DNA from: Micropterix aruncella
Lineage: Eukaryota; Arthropoda; Insecta; Lepidoptera; Micropterigidae
Direction: 5' to 3'
NCBI GenBank assembly: GCA_944548615.1
Contig: OX155980.1
Span: 44,963,334-45,027,333, forward strand
DNA length: 64,000 bases
The position numbers and the translations under genes are program-made. A model generated the notes under the pieces. The model saw nothing but the letters and a program-made list of their open reading frames with translations. It searched no databases and was not told the origin of the DNA. Below, in pieces: positions 36,590 through 49,149 of the stretch (its first letter is position 1; the number at the start of each line of letters is the position of its first letter).

Positions 36590-36590
<1 letters not shown>
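35764..36590. repeat. Degenerate dispersed repeats (Helitron- or LINE-tail-like)
   Basis: The phrases GTTTGTCCGCGATGGACTCC...TTAACCGATTTGAATCAAAT and later ACCGTTTGACCGATCACCAT...GGGCAACGCCGGGTA are typical of non-autonomous insect repeats whose ends carry such text. No protein can be read. Exact class is unclear. Confidence 0.4.

Positions 36591-36630
<40 letters not shown>
36591..36630. repeat. (TA)n microsatellite, 40 bp
   Basis: Short uninterrupted TA tract after a GGGCAACGCCGGGTA-type repeat end. Confidence 0.95.
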
Positions 36631-36631
<1 letters not shown>

Positions 36632-38289
36632 TCACATTTATGTATAATATCACCATACATTTTAATTGCAGTATAAAATTAGTGCCCATTTTATTGTAAA
36701 AGGAAAGAATCTACCCTAGTACCTGGTATTATCCGGGTATTATCCTAGTTGGGTAGTTTCTGAGACATAAATTTTATACTACTTTCTATTAAATAAAGAA
36801 TCATTTTTATTATTAAAAATACGGTCTTCTTGTAACAAATTCATATTCTGCTTTCTACCGATGAAATAATTTGTTAAAATCGTTGATTTTATTATGAAAA
36901 AACGGATAAAACTCCTTGCGTGAGAGAAATGTGACCCGGCTGAATAACTGAATGCTTGAATTACGTTTTTAAATATATTGCGAAGGTAGATAGAGTTTTG
37001 ATACTATAGGTTTAGGAGTAACAAACATTTTCTTTTTCGTTTCTGCAAGGTGTTTATTTGCCCCGCGCAACAACCGACGGGTTAAAAGGTTTGTTTTCCT
37101 GTTAGTGAATGTTAGACCGCGCGTACGTTTAGCTAAAACATCAATGTAGAGATTCCCGCCTCGAGGAAAGTGTCGCGTCGATTTGAGCTCTGGCGTCGAT
37201 TTTGCGAGAAAATGTGTTTCTAGCCGCGATTAAATAGTTTAATCAGTAGTGAATCCAAAAATCTCTCTTGAAAAAGGTAATTTTAGCAGCGATGCTAGTG
37301 AAACCAGCGATGGGCCATTCCGGCTTCTATTCGGAACTTGTTCACGAGTCCATTCCCTTAGCAAATAGCAATGCTCTGAAATTTAGTCCAACGTCTCTAC
37401 GATTTATCTCACCGACTAAGAATTCCATTCCAAGAAACGTTTTCTTTTTTTGGCTTACTCGTCATTCCATTCCGCGGATCCGCCTACTTATTACAGTTCC
37501 GCAAAAAGTTCGATCCCGGTTCGCAAATACAACACTCGGGACTCCATGCAAGCCGGTCGCTAGCTTTCTCTCTTGCTCGCGCTTTTTTACTTATATGACA
37601 CCGACTTATATGACCCCAGAGGGATCATTTTAGCTTACTCTACAGACAGTATTGATCCAAAATAACCGTTTTGAAAACATGCTTTTCGAATGCATATGTT
37701 AACTGTAAGGATATCTAAACTTTTTGGGTGATAAATACAAAATATTATATATCTATAAATGTTGCATGTTGTTTTATTTTATTTTTACTTGCATTATTTC
37801 ACTATAAGGGGATCCGTTAACGCCAGATGGCACCTAGCGTCGGACACTAATAGTTATTACCGCCATGCGTCATTCTTTTGTCACCATTGATTTTTTTTAA
37901 ATCTTTTTTTTGTAACTTTTTTCATGAAAATATTTTAATGCACTATCCGTGGTTAATTTTAATACGGCAAAAAAAGAAACAAGATGTAAAAATAAATTAT
38001 AAATTTAAAAAAACACTAAAAACACGCTTCTTGAAACCTAATCGTGGTCAAAGTTCATTCCAAGACTTTTCTAACAAGTCCAATCATGAAGTTCCAGATC
38101 ATATCTTCCGACTGCATCATCAGATCAGTTCGACAGTAGGTACCATATTATTGGATTGTCATCAGAACTACATAGAGCTGCCAATTTTCATGACGCTACG
38201 ATCCTTGGAAGATGGTTAAATTAGTTACCTTAGATTCCATTACATAGTTACATACAGGTCGACCTAATAAAAGCGTGTTAAAAGAACAC
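36631..38289. other. Unassigned intergenic sequence
   Basis: A 121-codon frame at 37268-37633 shares a diverged stretch with 15780-15890 and is therefore probably repeat-derived. Nothing else is recognised. Confidence 0.4.
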
Positions 38290-40011
38290 TATTATTTTAT
38301 ATTTTTTTCGACACTTTTATTTTTGTTAAATTTCAAACAGTGGTGAAGAATTAAATGTATCTGGCACTTTTGGCACAGATGCACAAAAACTGTCGTCATT
38401 TATACTCATTTTAGAAATATACAACACTTGCACATTTTCTGCGTAAACTACGAGTAAATTGCTATTTTTTTTGAAGGGGCTGTTTTTATCAAGAAATCGA
38501 GTTATGAGACTTTGTAAAAACTTCTTAGTAAATAATTAATACTAACACTAAACAACTAAACTGGTTTACACTGAAACGTAATACCAGTGGATCTTATAAA
38601 ACGGGCTTAAGTGTCAGATTGCAACAAGTTTCACGCTTGATCTGCAACCCAAACTACTAATAAGTTATTGCTAGTTGATGGAAACTTAAATTTAAAACAT
38701 TTATTTTATTTTATTGACGTGTCTTAATGTTTTAATTGAATGTTAAAACGAACAAATGTTTTAATTGAATTGTTGAACAAATTTTCACCTTGAACTTTAA
38801 TGCACAATCGGCATTGTTTTTAGAAAAAGATTTTTTAATGTTCCTAAACTTATTTCCAATAGAGATGCAGCGCAGCAGCCACCCTCATGTTTAACTTGTG
38901 TTCATTCCTTATTGGTGTCTTGGTATATTTGTATGTAAGACATCCCAAATAAAAAAAAATTGGATTTAGGTCAAATGACCGAGTAGGCTACAAAATTGGT
39001 CCCGTACGCCCAATTCACCTCCCTGGAAACACATCGTCGAGATGTGTTCCTACTTGACGAGCATAATGTGCAGCACGTCCGTAGTTCTACAACCTCATTG
39101 TCGCTCTGATGTCATCTAGCTTATATTCTAATAGCGGAAACGGACCTCCTTTTCAAACTGTAAAAAAATCATCTGCATTTAATATAAATGGTAGCTCGAT
39201 GGGACCCAAAATCTTGCCGTTAAAAATCTGGGAACTGTGATCTGTCTCTCGATATGTGAGGGTTCAATAATTTTCAGTTATGTAAATTGTGAAGGTTCGT
39301 GTAGCCGTTTTTCCTGCAAGTATACTCGTCGCTCCATAATACTTTATTAAAAATCATGGGGTCCTCTTGGTGCATTTCTCAAAACAAAATCCAGGTTAAT
39401 AGCATTTGTAGTACAAAAACAATCCTTTGTGAAAGACCGACTTGCGCAGAATAAAGTATCTTTCTGTCGAATGTTGGGTTGTCCGATGCCGCCGCCCTAA
39501 TGTGCGTGTATCTCTTTCTGTTTATAATGTGTGAAGAATAGACAACGCTGCTGATATAAATAAGAGTATGGTAGCGAATGTGTCGCTCACATGGCTTTTG
39601 TCGAAAATGCCACGTGAGAGGTTCATTCGCTATTGTTAAGTTCAGGCGATAATGGATATCACAGGTAGACAATCTGACCAGCTGCGGTTTTGATACCTTG
39701 ATGCACTCGCCTACCTTTTTTTGCGACATAAGCCTTTCGGAAAACTGATTCTCGGAAACTAATTCATTTTTTTTTTCATAAACATTCATAAACATTTTTA
39801 GCATTATTTCGTAACTTCTAGATAACATCAAAAAATAGTAATTTACTCGTAGTATATAAAGAAAATGTGCAAGTGTTGTAGATTTCTAAAATTGGCATAA
39901 ACAAGTAAGTTTTTCAGCATATTTGTTAAAAGTGCCAAATACATTTTTTCCTTCCCCACTATTTGAAATTGATCAAAAATAAAAGTGTCGAAAAAAAATA
40001 AAATAATAATG
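38290..40011. mobile_element. Decayed DNA transposon with ~190-bp terminal inverted repeats
   Basis: The left arm 38290-38475 (TATTATTTTATATTTTTTTC, TCGACACTTTTATTTTTGTT, TACAACACTTGCACATTTTC) is matched, inverted and at roughly 75-80%, by 39830-40011. Between them lies the minus-strand transposase remnant described next. Substantial divergence between the arms indicates age. Confidence 0.7.
38830..39830 (-). pseudogene. IS630/Tc1-like DDE transposase remnant
   Basis: On the minus strand, reading across several stops, I see QRIVFVLQMLLTWILF, EDPMIFNKVLWSDES (the segment with the second catalytic aspartate, usually W/F-T/S-D-E-S), GPIELP, then AAHYARQVGTHLDDVFPGR followed by IGRTGPI and PTRSFDLNP. 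The last blocks equal the H-x-x-x-x-V-R-x-x-L-x-x-x-F-P-G-R-W-I-G-R-x-G-P-x-x-W-P-x-R-S-P-D-L-x-P stretch found in a large group of insect transposases related to Tc1/mariner and IS630. The W of GRWIG and the W of WP are replaced by stops, and other stops occur at about 39230 and 39130. The N-terminal part (150-codon open stretch at 39379-39831) is the best kept piece. It is inactive, and its flanking inverted repeats support the assignment. Confidence 0.7.
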
Positions 40012-41139
40012 AATTTTTGTTACACTTTGTTTATTTTTTTGCAGAATTATATGAACACAAACTAAAGTATATGATACATTTTTTTTTAATATTCTGTCGT
40101 GCATAAGAGAATTCGTGTTTCAAATAAGTTTCATTCGTGTAATCTTAGGGCAAGTTCCGTGAATCAATCATACAAAGTTGACATATTTACATTGCTAAAA
40201 CAATTGAGCGTCGTGTCGTTAGGTTCCGACATAATGCGATAGCCAAACAATCATACATTACGGTCGCGTAAATGCTGTTTAACCACGCACATTAACCGCC
40301 TTCTAAAAAAAGTATATAACTTTCAATTTATACTTAACGACTTGTCGGAATTTTTAAAATGTTTACGGGTAATTAAGTGATCGGTGTTTGCGCTGAATGT
40401 GCAATATAACCGTTTTACATTAATACGAGCCTTAAAGTCCTGACTCTGATCGATTTTATATTTCATGGATGGAAAAACTAGTATTTCATGATTAAGAATA
40501 ATATTAAGAATAATTTATTATTTCATAATTTATGTATTAAGATATATTGAAAGCAGAATCTGCTTAACTCACACTGTAGACTTTAAAAGTTTGTGATTTT
40601 TTTTCGTGCGGCCACTGCTTACTAAGTTTAAAGAGAGTGAAATTGTACCTATGTATAAATTATATTCATAATATAGGAAGGAAAAGATAATTATAAAATG
40701 TTGTCAGTTAAACTTTTGAAAATTTAACTTACAATTTAACAAAGTGTATATGCAATAATTTTCTTGACATTCAAATATTGTTACTTTAATTTTTCTTTCA
40801 ATCGACTTTATGAGTTTACTTGTTTTATGGATTTATTGTAATTCTTTAAGACTAAATAACTAATTTTTTTTTGGACAAATGCGGTATTGGCATTATTGCC
40901 ATATGTATATTTTGTTACCTCTCGTTGTATGTTTCTACTCTTTAATGTGAAATTTCACAATGGGTGGGTTTTTTATCATACGACAATCTCTTACGTATGT
41001 TTTATGTATGTTGCGTGTAACATGTATTTAATTGTGTGCATCTGTGTAAGGTGGCTAAGTTTGTTTCTCGTTGCAATATTTTCATTAACTTTATGTTTAC
41101 TGATTTAATAAATCAAGAACAGTTAGTATTTCAGTTTAA
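40012..41139. other. Unassigned AT-rich intergenic sequence
   Basis: No supported feature. A hydrophobic 73-codon frame at 40887-41108 has no recognisable signature and its composition fits chance in AT-rich DNA. Confidence 0.4.
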
Positions 41140-41480
41140 TTTTATCTGATGTCCAACAGTTTCAAGTCGCCAAACAGGTCATTTACAGGATACCTACTGG
41201 GCTTTAAAGCGATGATTATTAAGTGCGTTTTCTGTGCTCTGATATTCGCAGTTGATACCGGTACAGTAGATGCTCGGTAGCCCAGAATGCAGTAAGCAAT
41301 AATACTGTCGGTAAATGCATAATAAATATTATTAAGCATATTAGGAGCGACCATATTCTTGAGACTTTAAAGACAAAAATTAGTTTCATTCTGTCGACCG
41401 AAATGCTGCTAAAATGAGCGTCCTTTAGGACTATTTGATCGTACAATAAATGGTAAGGACGGGACATTTCACTTCTTTTT
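41140..41480 (-). pseudogene. Non-LTR retrotransposon C-terminal fragment
   Basis: The minus-strand frames give RMKLIFVFK, then after a frameshift NMLNNIYYAFTDSIIAYCIL, then IIIALKPSRYPVNDLF, GDLKLLDIR. These match the RKLIYIFK, IYYALx-QSxIxYGIxxWG, RI...KPxRYxTxxLF and L-x-x-L-x-I-R blocks of the LINE C-terminal region. It is short, frameshifted and dead. Confidence 0.6.
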
Positions 41481-44400
41481 AAAATCAAATACTTGCACAA
41501 TTATTGCTCTAATATATCTTTATGACGGTTTCGACTAAAACTGTCATAATATAGCAAACATCAAAAGGCCCTGTTGAAGCAAGCCTGCGTTCAGTGGATT
41601 ATATAGCTACTTAATATTACTACCCAGTTTGTTGAGTCGTTTGTTTCCCAAAGTGGAAATCGTCAGTCTTTGTACAGTAGTATACTGAATGCAGGAATGA
41701 ACAATTGATATGTTCTCGCATCGCTGTCAGCCAATAAAAATCGGCTTCTCTTTCGAAGTATTCGTGCGCCTGAATGAGCTTTTGGGATTTTTTTGTGATT
41801 TCATCAACCTCTTCCCCGGTTTCCCACCTATTTTCTCATTTTTCCCCTCAGGAAGCTTATTATTTATTATTTTATTTTTATTTAAGAATTAATTACTATA
41901 AAACATTGATTAGCTTACAAAAATAACAGGAACCGAATGGCAAAACCTTAACCTTTTGCTTATTTGTTTCTGTCACCCAACTGGGACTAGCCCGTTCTAG
42001 GGTGGACAGGAAAAAAGCTCCATTAGTAAAACCCATAAATATTTCTATTTAAATACAAGTGTATTAAAGAAGCTTTATTTATAAAATATTTTGATATAAA
42101 AATAGAATATTGCAAAAACTTTTAATTTGAGTACAAATATAAAAATTCTGAAACCTTTTAAACAATTCCAGCCAATTAAGACATATTATAATGTATACAT
42201 CGTTCTTATACTTTTGTCTTGAGCTGATTTGAGCTGATTTTTCTTAGTAAGGCTTCTAGTTTTTAGCCCTCGCTCGCGTTTGGTACTATCATTGATTATA
42301 GATACTATCTGAGCCTCATATATATGTATAGTTAACTCTACTGTTCTATGCGTGTCGAGATAAAATCTCTCCTATTTTCGTCTCGTTCTTAACTTTTCAA
42401 ACTCGTATCTCGATTTACAAGACGTTTTCTATCAAAAATATGGCAAGCCTCCCTTTCTCAAGCGCAGTCTCTAGATACATCTTAAATAAAAACGCCATGC
42501 AAAGTGAAGGGGTGTAAAATGGTCGTAAATATTGGTAATATTCGCGGAAAGGTCCCCCGCCGTGCGATGCGATATTGGCGGCCGGATCCGTCGTAAATAA
42601 GAATATTTCCGGTCAGGTCGTAAAGGCGAAGTTACGCGAGGCGGTGCAATATCGCTCATCGGCGAGGAGTCGAGATTGCTCTCCGCGCCGCCAGCGCTGC
42701 GCTTTCGCTTCCGCTTCCGAACCGCCCGACATAATTTCACCTCATTTTATCACCGCATCGCGCATATTATTGATAGGGTGACTCCTAGCGTTCCGCGTTG
42801 CCACCAACCCTGATATCACACCACGATCGAGACAGTCTCACATCGTAATTTTATTGAAAATATTTTTAAGTACGAAAATGTATTGAATAATTTATTATAC
42901 ACCTATGTATGATTCTTCTGTACGTGTGTATGTCACTAAACTCCTTCTAAATGGCTGAACCCATTTTTAAGAATTTTTTGTGTGTGTTTGAAAATGTCCC
43001 TGGATGCTATATATTCACAATTGAACTCGGTAGGTGGCGATGTCATCGGGTTCTAGGTATTTTTTCTTTAGTTTTTTGACGATTTGTTTTAATTATGTTT
43101 TTGTAGAATCTTTGCGTATCACAACATATAACCCCATATATCCACTCCTCCCCCCCCCCCCTCCAATATTTTTTAAAATGAAGAAATCATACGTTCATGC
43201 ATATTTGACCGCTAAAACCTTCTGAGAATTACATGCGTAATTGAACATCTGAGAATAATTTATAGTTAAATTTGTGTACCATAGGTGGCACTGATATCGA
43301 TTTCTGTGGTATTGACGTACCCATCCAATACATGCGCAAGTCACTTGCGTCGTAGCTGGCGTTGTTTTGACAATTCAATTTCTGTTCGCTGTGTTTCGAT
43401 ATTCCATGCTTCACAATTGCGTGAATATTGAGAGTATTATTCATCGAAAAAAACATACCAAAATAACGTTCCCCTAGAATGTGTAACGTCCCTTCCGGGA
43501 TGCAAAAGGTACGGCCGAGTTTTTACTTCACAAGTTTAGGGGCTAAATCATAAATTTGGTACCTGACACCGACGACTTGCGGGTATGCCACTGTAGTAAA
43601 CCAATAATTCCGGAGAATTATTACCACCCATTCCTTGATATATGAACAACTATGTACATATCTGGGCGCATACTGACAGATCCTTCTATAATCATTAAAC
43701 TCTACTCCAAAGTTCACTGTTTCCCTATAAATGAATTCCTCTTTTCCAATGACTAAGAACTTCTCTCTACTTTTTGATCCTTAGCCGAGGTCGTAGATAA
43801 ATGTCACTCGTTTATAAATAAAAGAACGAGTATTTCGTACCTATGATAACGTAAGCCAGCCGACGCTTACCAGCATGAATCTCGCCAGCTAGGAAAGGTC
43901 ATCGAAAAAATTAACTAATATCACAGGAAGAACTCTAATCCCCGTGGCTTTGACACGTTCGAATTATTGCATCATCGGTTAATATGACGCATAAGCAATG
44001 CTTTCGTCAATTTGCCAACCGAAGCCCGCAAATTATTCGTCGTAACGATTGAACAGTCAATATCTCCTGAGTAGGGTGAGCATACGAGCGGCTTCCCGAC
44101 TCATGCGCCTTCCAAATTATGGTGCCAATTCGTTATTGCCACATGCTATGCATGCATACACTGTTTATGTGGGCTTTAACGAAATTGCCACGACCACGAC
44201 AGTAGTCGGTCTTTTATTAAGTAGGTACGTAAAAAGGCTGGAGATCAGATTGATTTGAATTAGCATCCCCCATTCCCACATGCACGCAAATACAATCTAC
44301 AGATATACATACGTTATCCATCATACAAACTCACACTATTACCTACATACATACATACACATAGGTAAACTTTATCAATAAAAATATTTTCTGTTGTCCT

Positions 44401-45311
44401 TGTATTATGTAGCACTTTTTGAATTCCTTATTCATATATTGTAAATAATTCAAAACATGATTGGCTTTGGTCTTGTTTGACATTAGGTTTATATTTGATT
44501 ATTGTTATTCTGTATGTTTTACCAAAATAAAATATTATATTCGTGATTTCTTTTGGACATAAGCTATATAAAAATATAATCTCTAATGGTCTGCGAATTA
44601 GTCAATCAAATCAAACAAATAAATAAATACTGAAATGTCCTATGTTTTCCAAATAAACGAAATGAAATGAAATCATGCGAATAAATATGAAATGAATACA
44701 TGTTGTTCTCGTTTCAGCGAAAACTGCTCTCTCTTTTATCATATTAGGGAGAAAATCACGATTATCATGTTACTGAACGGACAACAAAGCCAGTTACATA
44801 TATCGAGTCCTTCGCATCCGAATGCCTTATTCAAAATTCACTTTTAGCCCCTGCACTAGTCTGTACGTCCTTCTGATACTGTTGTTGCTCTGCTTAGCTG
44901 AAGTCAAAGGGGTTGAGACGAGGGGGTGAGTAAGATGGCAGAGAGGGAAGTGAGAGAGTGGTGAGGGGTGGGGGGGGGGGGGGGGAGAGAACGGGTGCTC
45001 GAAAGGGCACTTTGCCATTCGACGCATAATATACTGGAAGGCGGCCAATATCCGCCCGTATCCGGTCAAAACATTAGCCCCACACAAAGCTGAAAGGATT
45101 AAATATAAAATTCGAGACCCGTGTATCCGCATTGTCTATAAGACCTACGAAATGTAGCCGACTGAGTGCTTTCGGTACAACGTACAATGCATATATCTTG
45201 TTTTCTTTGTTTCTAAGAAGAATCGAACATTCTATTCGAGACAGTATTTTGAAGTTTTCTCTCAGAGGAGACGGTGAAACTAGCAAAGAAAATCAATATC
45301 ATAAAAAAATA
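41481..45311. other. Intergenic sequence with a CpG-rich island and homopolymer runs
   Basis: Contains a C-rich run at about 43146-43162, a G run at about 44970-44986, a CATA microsatellite at 44345-44361 and the CpG-rich island 42540-42790 listed separately. The stretch 42900-43060 (GTACGTGTGTATGTCACTAA, GGCTGAACCCATTTTTAA) resembles non-autonomous insect repeats. No gene is recognised. Confidence 0.4.
42540..42790. other. CpG-rich island without a recognisable gene
   Basis: GC- and CpG-rich text (CCCCCGCCGTGCGATGCGAT, CCGCGCCGCCAGCGCTGCGC) about 250 bp long in AT-rich surroundings. Short frames cross it on both strands without any family signature. Possibly a host promoter or conserved non-coding element. 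Confidence 0.35.
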
Positions 45312-45400
45312 TAGCTGCAATGGAATTTACCAACCGGAACCGGGCCCATCCCTATACTTACTCTTTTAGTTTGTGAGCGGTGGACTCCGGACTAACGAAC
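45312..45400. repeat. Small dispersed repeat R4, copy 1
   Basis: AGCTGCAATGGAATTTACC, CCGGAACCGGGCCCATC, GAGCGGTGGACTCCGGACTA and ACGAAC are found in the same order and spacing at 57961-58060, where they form an insert in repeat R1. About 90 bp; class unknown. Confidence 0.7.
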
Positions 45401-46233
45401 ATCTGTGGTAGGTTTAGAACAGCTGTCATGACACATGTAAGCTTTCTCTTTACTACCCATTCACTCCCCATTTATCCATACATGTCATGCAAGACATGCG
45501 AAAAAATATTGCACATGCCGAAAGTTAAAACCTGCTTATATTACCGCAACTCAAAAAAATCTTGAGGACATCTGTTGTTGAAATGTATAGGTGCATTGAC
45601 ACATAAAATAAGTTCCTATTTAACCTTTTTAATCAGAACTTGGAAACTGACACCTTATTTCTATTTCTGATATTTATATTATGGCGGTTTTTTGAACAGC
45701 CTTAGATATTTACGAACACAAGTTTTATTTGCAAAATATAGGTGTCAAATTGTTATATGCAAATAAATAAATATTAATTTAAATATGTATATTTAAATAA
45801 AATATTTAAATAGTGCTCAGACTGCTAACTACAGTATTTAGTAATTTTATTCATAAGGCCATTATTTTGACCATATTTATATTGAAAAGTAAGGTAAATT
45901 AATTTTTTAATTAATTAATTCAAAAAAAAATTAAATTTTTTTTTTTAATCACAGTTTTGCTATGATCATATTTATATTGAAAAGTAAGTTTAGTTAATTT
46001 AAAAACATTTTTTTTTTATCACAGTTTTGTATTTATTATCATAAATACCAATTATTTTCCCATGCGTCTGCTATTTTTTTCTCTATAAAAGTAATGCATA
46101 AGGAAGTTTTTAGTATAGTTATCAAGCATATTTATCAAGTATTTTTTATAGGCAAAGAAATTTGCTAGTGAATTAGGAAGCAGTTTGCTGTTTTTTTTTT
46201 GCTTTATTTCAGTATCTACTCCTACTAAATTAA
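45401..46233. other. AT-rich intergenic sequence
   Basis: Includes a short duplication: CATATTTATATTGAAAAGTAAG occurs in part at about 45873 and again at about 45967, each followed by an A/T-rich stretch and TCACAGTTTTG. No gene. Confidence 0.45.
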
Positions 46234-47002
46234 TGCAATCTATCAGATGGACGGTGTCGACTACAATGGCCGAGCCGCACCCCAGGCTGGTATAATGATA
46301 TGTGATCGTTCTTTCAGCCGTGGGATGAGCGTGGAAGACTTTTACGATGACAATTCACTATCAAGCTCTGCTGACTAGCCCGCGAGAGTCAAACTCCTAC
46401 CACCCGGCAGCGGGTAGTTAAGCAAGCGGGAAGACCAAGAAGCGCCCTTGCCATCAGTTATGGCCAGATTTCTCCAGCCTCCCGACTGATTACAGGTTCG
46501 AAGTCGCTTGCGCGTTTCTCTCCCTTGTGTAGAGGTGATTCAGTGCCTACCGAATTTATCGCGGACCACGGCATCCTTTGCCTGGCTGTTCAACCGTTAT
46601 CGGGTAGCCGAATGGTCGTTTCAAGAGCAGCTGAGCAGCACCATAAGGTGAGTAACCGTCCCCGCTCTATAGGAAACAAAGCCGTTTCCAGACTCCCCCG
46701 ACTATCAGCCGGAGTGCACAGTCGATTGGCTGACGCTTTACGATACGCAAACCGTCCACGAGCGCCCAAAGAACGAATCCTAAGGGACTGGCCCGTTGAC
46801 CAGGGTCCTACACGGGCTCGCACTTCCGGGTGGAGGCTGCCGGATGGGTGTTGACTTGTGAGTTTGACCGACCCTTATACATGGGCCTTAGTAACTTTTC
46901 ATCATGACTTTTTGAATTGAAAGATTGCATTGGAAGATAATGGGCCCTGTTGCAATCAGACTACTAAGACCCCTGCGTAAGGGTCGGCTAAACTCATTAC
47001 AA
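46234..47002 (+). repeat. Dispersed repeat R3, copy 3 (first unit of tandem pair)
   Basis: Begins with TGCAATCTATCAGATGGACG and carries GTCGACTACAATGGCC, CCCAGGCTGGTATAATGATA and GATCGTTCTTTCAGCCGTGG, all found again in the next unit. Near 46895-46932 there is an inverted version of the segment found after the second unit (AAAAAGTCATGATGA). Overlapping frames on both strands (46525-46854) are not conserved in the other copies. Confidence 0.65.
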
Positions 47003-47760
47003 TGCAATCTATCAGTAGGGCGGTGCCGACTACAACAGGCGAACCCGTCACCCCCAGGCTGGTATAACGATATGGATCGTTCTTTCAGCCGTGGAATGAG
47101 CGTAAAAGATTTAGGGACAAGACAACCTAGTGTCTAGTTCACCAGCAACTCGTTAGAGACCGACGCCTTACAGCGAGGCACCGGGAAAGGAAACCGCCGG
47201 GCAGCCTCATCCCCTAACTACCAGTTTTGGCAGAATATCTCCGTATGCAATTAACCTTCAGGTTACCTCCGTCTTCCCGACTGGTTACGGGTCCGAAGGA
47301 GCTTACGCGACCTATACCTGTTGTTTTACAGCGGTAATTCAGTTAGAATATATCGCAGACCTGGGCGTTCTATGCCCGTAGTGCCACAGGGGATCGAGTG
47401 GCCTAAAGTTATTTCAAGAGTAGCATTTCAAGAAAGGTATGACAATAGGTCAACATCCATCTCCGCTGCTTAGGAAAAAGTGTATTTCCATAGTCTCCAG
47501 TCCCCTTCGGCAATTAGTCAGAATGCACAACCGATTGGCTTCGCCGACCAGTGCGCAAATCGTCCAGTGGCGCCGGGATGCAATCCTGCCGGGAGAAACC
47601 AATCCACCAGCTCTGAGGCCTTAGACATAGGAGTCTTACCCGGGGTAGCCTTCCACTCGAGGAGGCTTCTGAATAAGAGCTGAATCGTCAGTTGAGCCGA
47701 TCCGATAACAAAATGGATATTGAGGCCCAAGCTGCACGAAACCGTTAGACACCAAATCTA
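47003..47760 (+). repeat. Dispersed repeat R3, copy 4 (second unit of tandem pair)
   Basis: Starts with TGCAATCTATCAGTAGGGCG and is followed at 47761 by another TGCAATCTATCAATTCG, so the boundary motif occurs three times with spacings of 769 and 758 bp. It is closest to copy 1 in the block ATGACAATAGGTCAACATCC to CCACCAGCTCTGAGGCC. Confidence 0.65.
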
Positions 47761-47795
47761 TGCAATCTATCAATTCGAAAAAGTCATGATGATTC

Positions 47796-49100
47796 GATAG
47801 TGTATACGTGATGTCCTCTTCGTTTAGTGTGCAGCTCTGTGCGCGATTAAGAGAATTACCCAATACGCGTTTTGGGTTTATTTCGGGGTACTAATTTGTC
47901 CAGCCCACCGGCTGGACATGGATTAGAATACGGAGTGTAGTCGGTGGGTCATGTCGTCTTCCTGTTTCTTCTGATAGGTATCTATAGTTTTTTTTCATTT
48001 TATTTTACTAAATATGATTTTGTTCCTCTCATCTAAATACTTCATTTGACCTTTTTCAGAAAGATTTCAAGTTGCTTTTGAATCAACATTTTGACAATTT
48101 GTTTTCTTAAGCACTCAATGGTTCCAAGCTACATTTGCAGGTATCTTTTGCAACGCAAATCGGAAGATATCCGATTTCGGATTAAAATAGTGATGAAAAT
48201 CATGGTATAGATTGAGTTCGTGACCGAATTGCTTGGACCTGAGCAACACCTAAAACATACACATTTGGGTTACATGATACTGCTCGACAGCTGGCGCTTC
48301 CCCTTTTCCTTTCGTTGGCTGGTAGACCTGAAAACCGTATATGGCGAAGAGGGTTTATGGATGTTTTTATTTGTGATATTCGAGCAGGCTTCGTGGGAGT
48401 GGCTGCTTGGAGGTTTCGAAGGTACGAGTATAGTGTACGCGCAAGTTTGTACCATGAGTGGGCAATCGGCTAATCAGCGTTGACAAAAATCACGGTTTTT
48501 TCGTTTTATTATATTGTTTACTCTTTTGCGTAAATTTCATAAAGACGCGGGCTGTTCCTGCTGTACATTTGTACGATTATTAATAGAATAAAAATGAACA
48601 TAAATATACACAAAATTCAGAGTCTCATTTTCAAAGTGAAGATGACACTGAAAGTTCCAAAAATTGATTAGTCATCTATTATTATACTCAACAAGGTGAC
48701 TTTCGAGGTATAGCAGTATGGAGGCGCACTGTAGATGGCGCTCTAAATATGTCTATATGTTATAAAATAATAGTATAATAACAAACAATTTTTTAACAAT
48801 TATAGCTCTTATTGTATTGATATTAATTAAAGAGGCCATTTCTTAATTTATTATACAGGTTTTTATTACGTAAACATTACGCACTTTAATGTTCACACAG
48901 ACTAATATATTTCTGAGATGTAATCAGCTTGTATTAAAATGCGATAGATGACACTAATAATTCATTATTAATATTGTTATCATTGGTTAAATTATTGGGT
49001 TTTTGTAATCGATAAGTCATTTGCAAAATGTATCGGCTTGAATCTATGCACTATGCTTGAAACACAAATAGAAAAGTATCCACTTTGTTAGTAATATATG
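47796..49100. other. Unassigned intergenic sequence
   Basis: Nothing supportable. An 87-codon frame at 48220-48483 has no known signature. At 49085-49175 the phrase TTGTTAGTAATATATAAAGC occurs three times in imperfect form. Confidence 0.4.
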
Positions 49101-49149
49101 GAGTCTATGTTCACATTCGCCTTGTTAGTCATATATAAACCAAACATCC

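Noticed and set aside
40887..41108. Hydrophobic 73-codon frame as a small membrane protein
   Set aside because: Hydrophobicity follows from T-rich codons; no start context, family or neighbour supports it.
46495..46520. tRNA-like TTCGAAGTC / TTCGAACCC stretches (also 17610)
   Set aside because: No cloverleaf can be formed around them; they belong to repeat R3 or nearby sequence.
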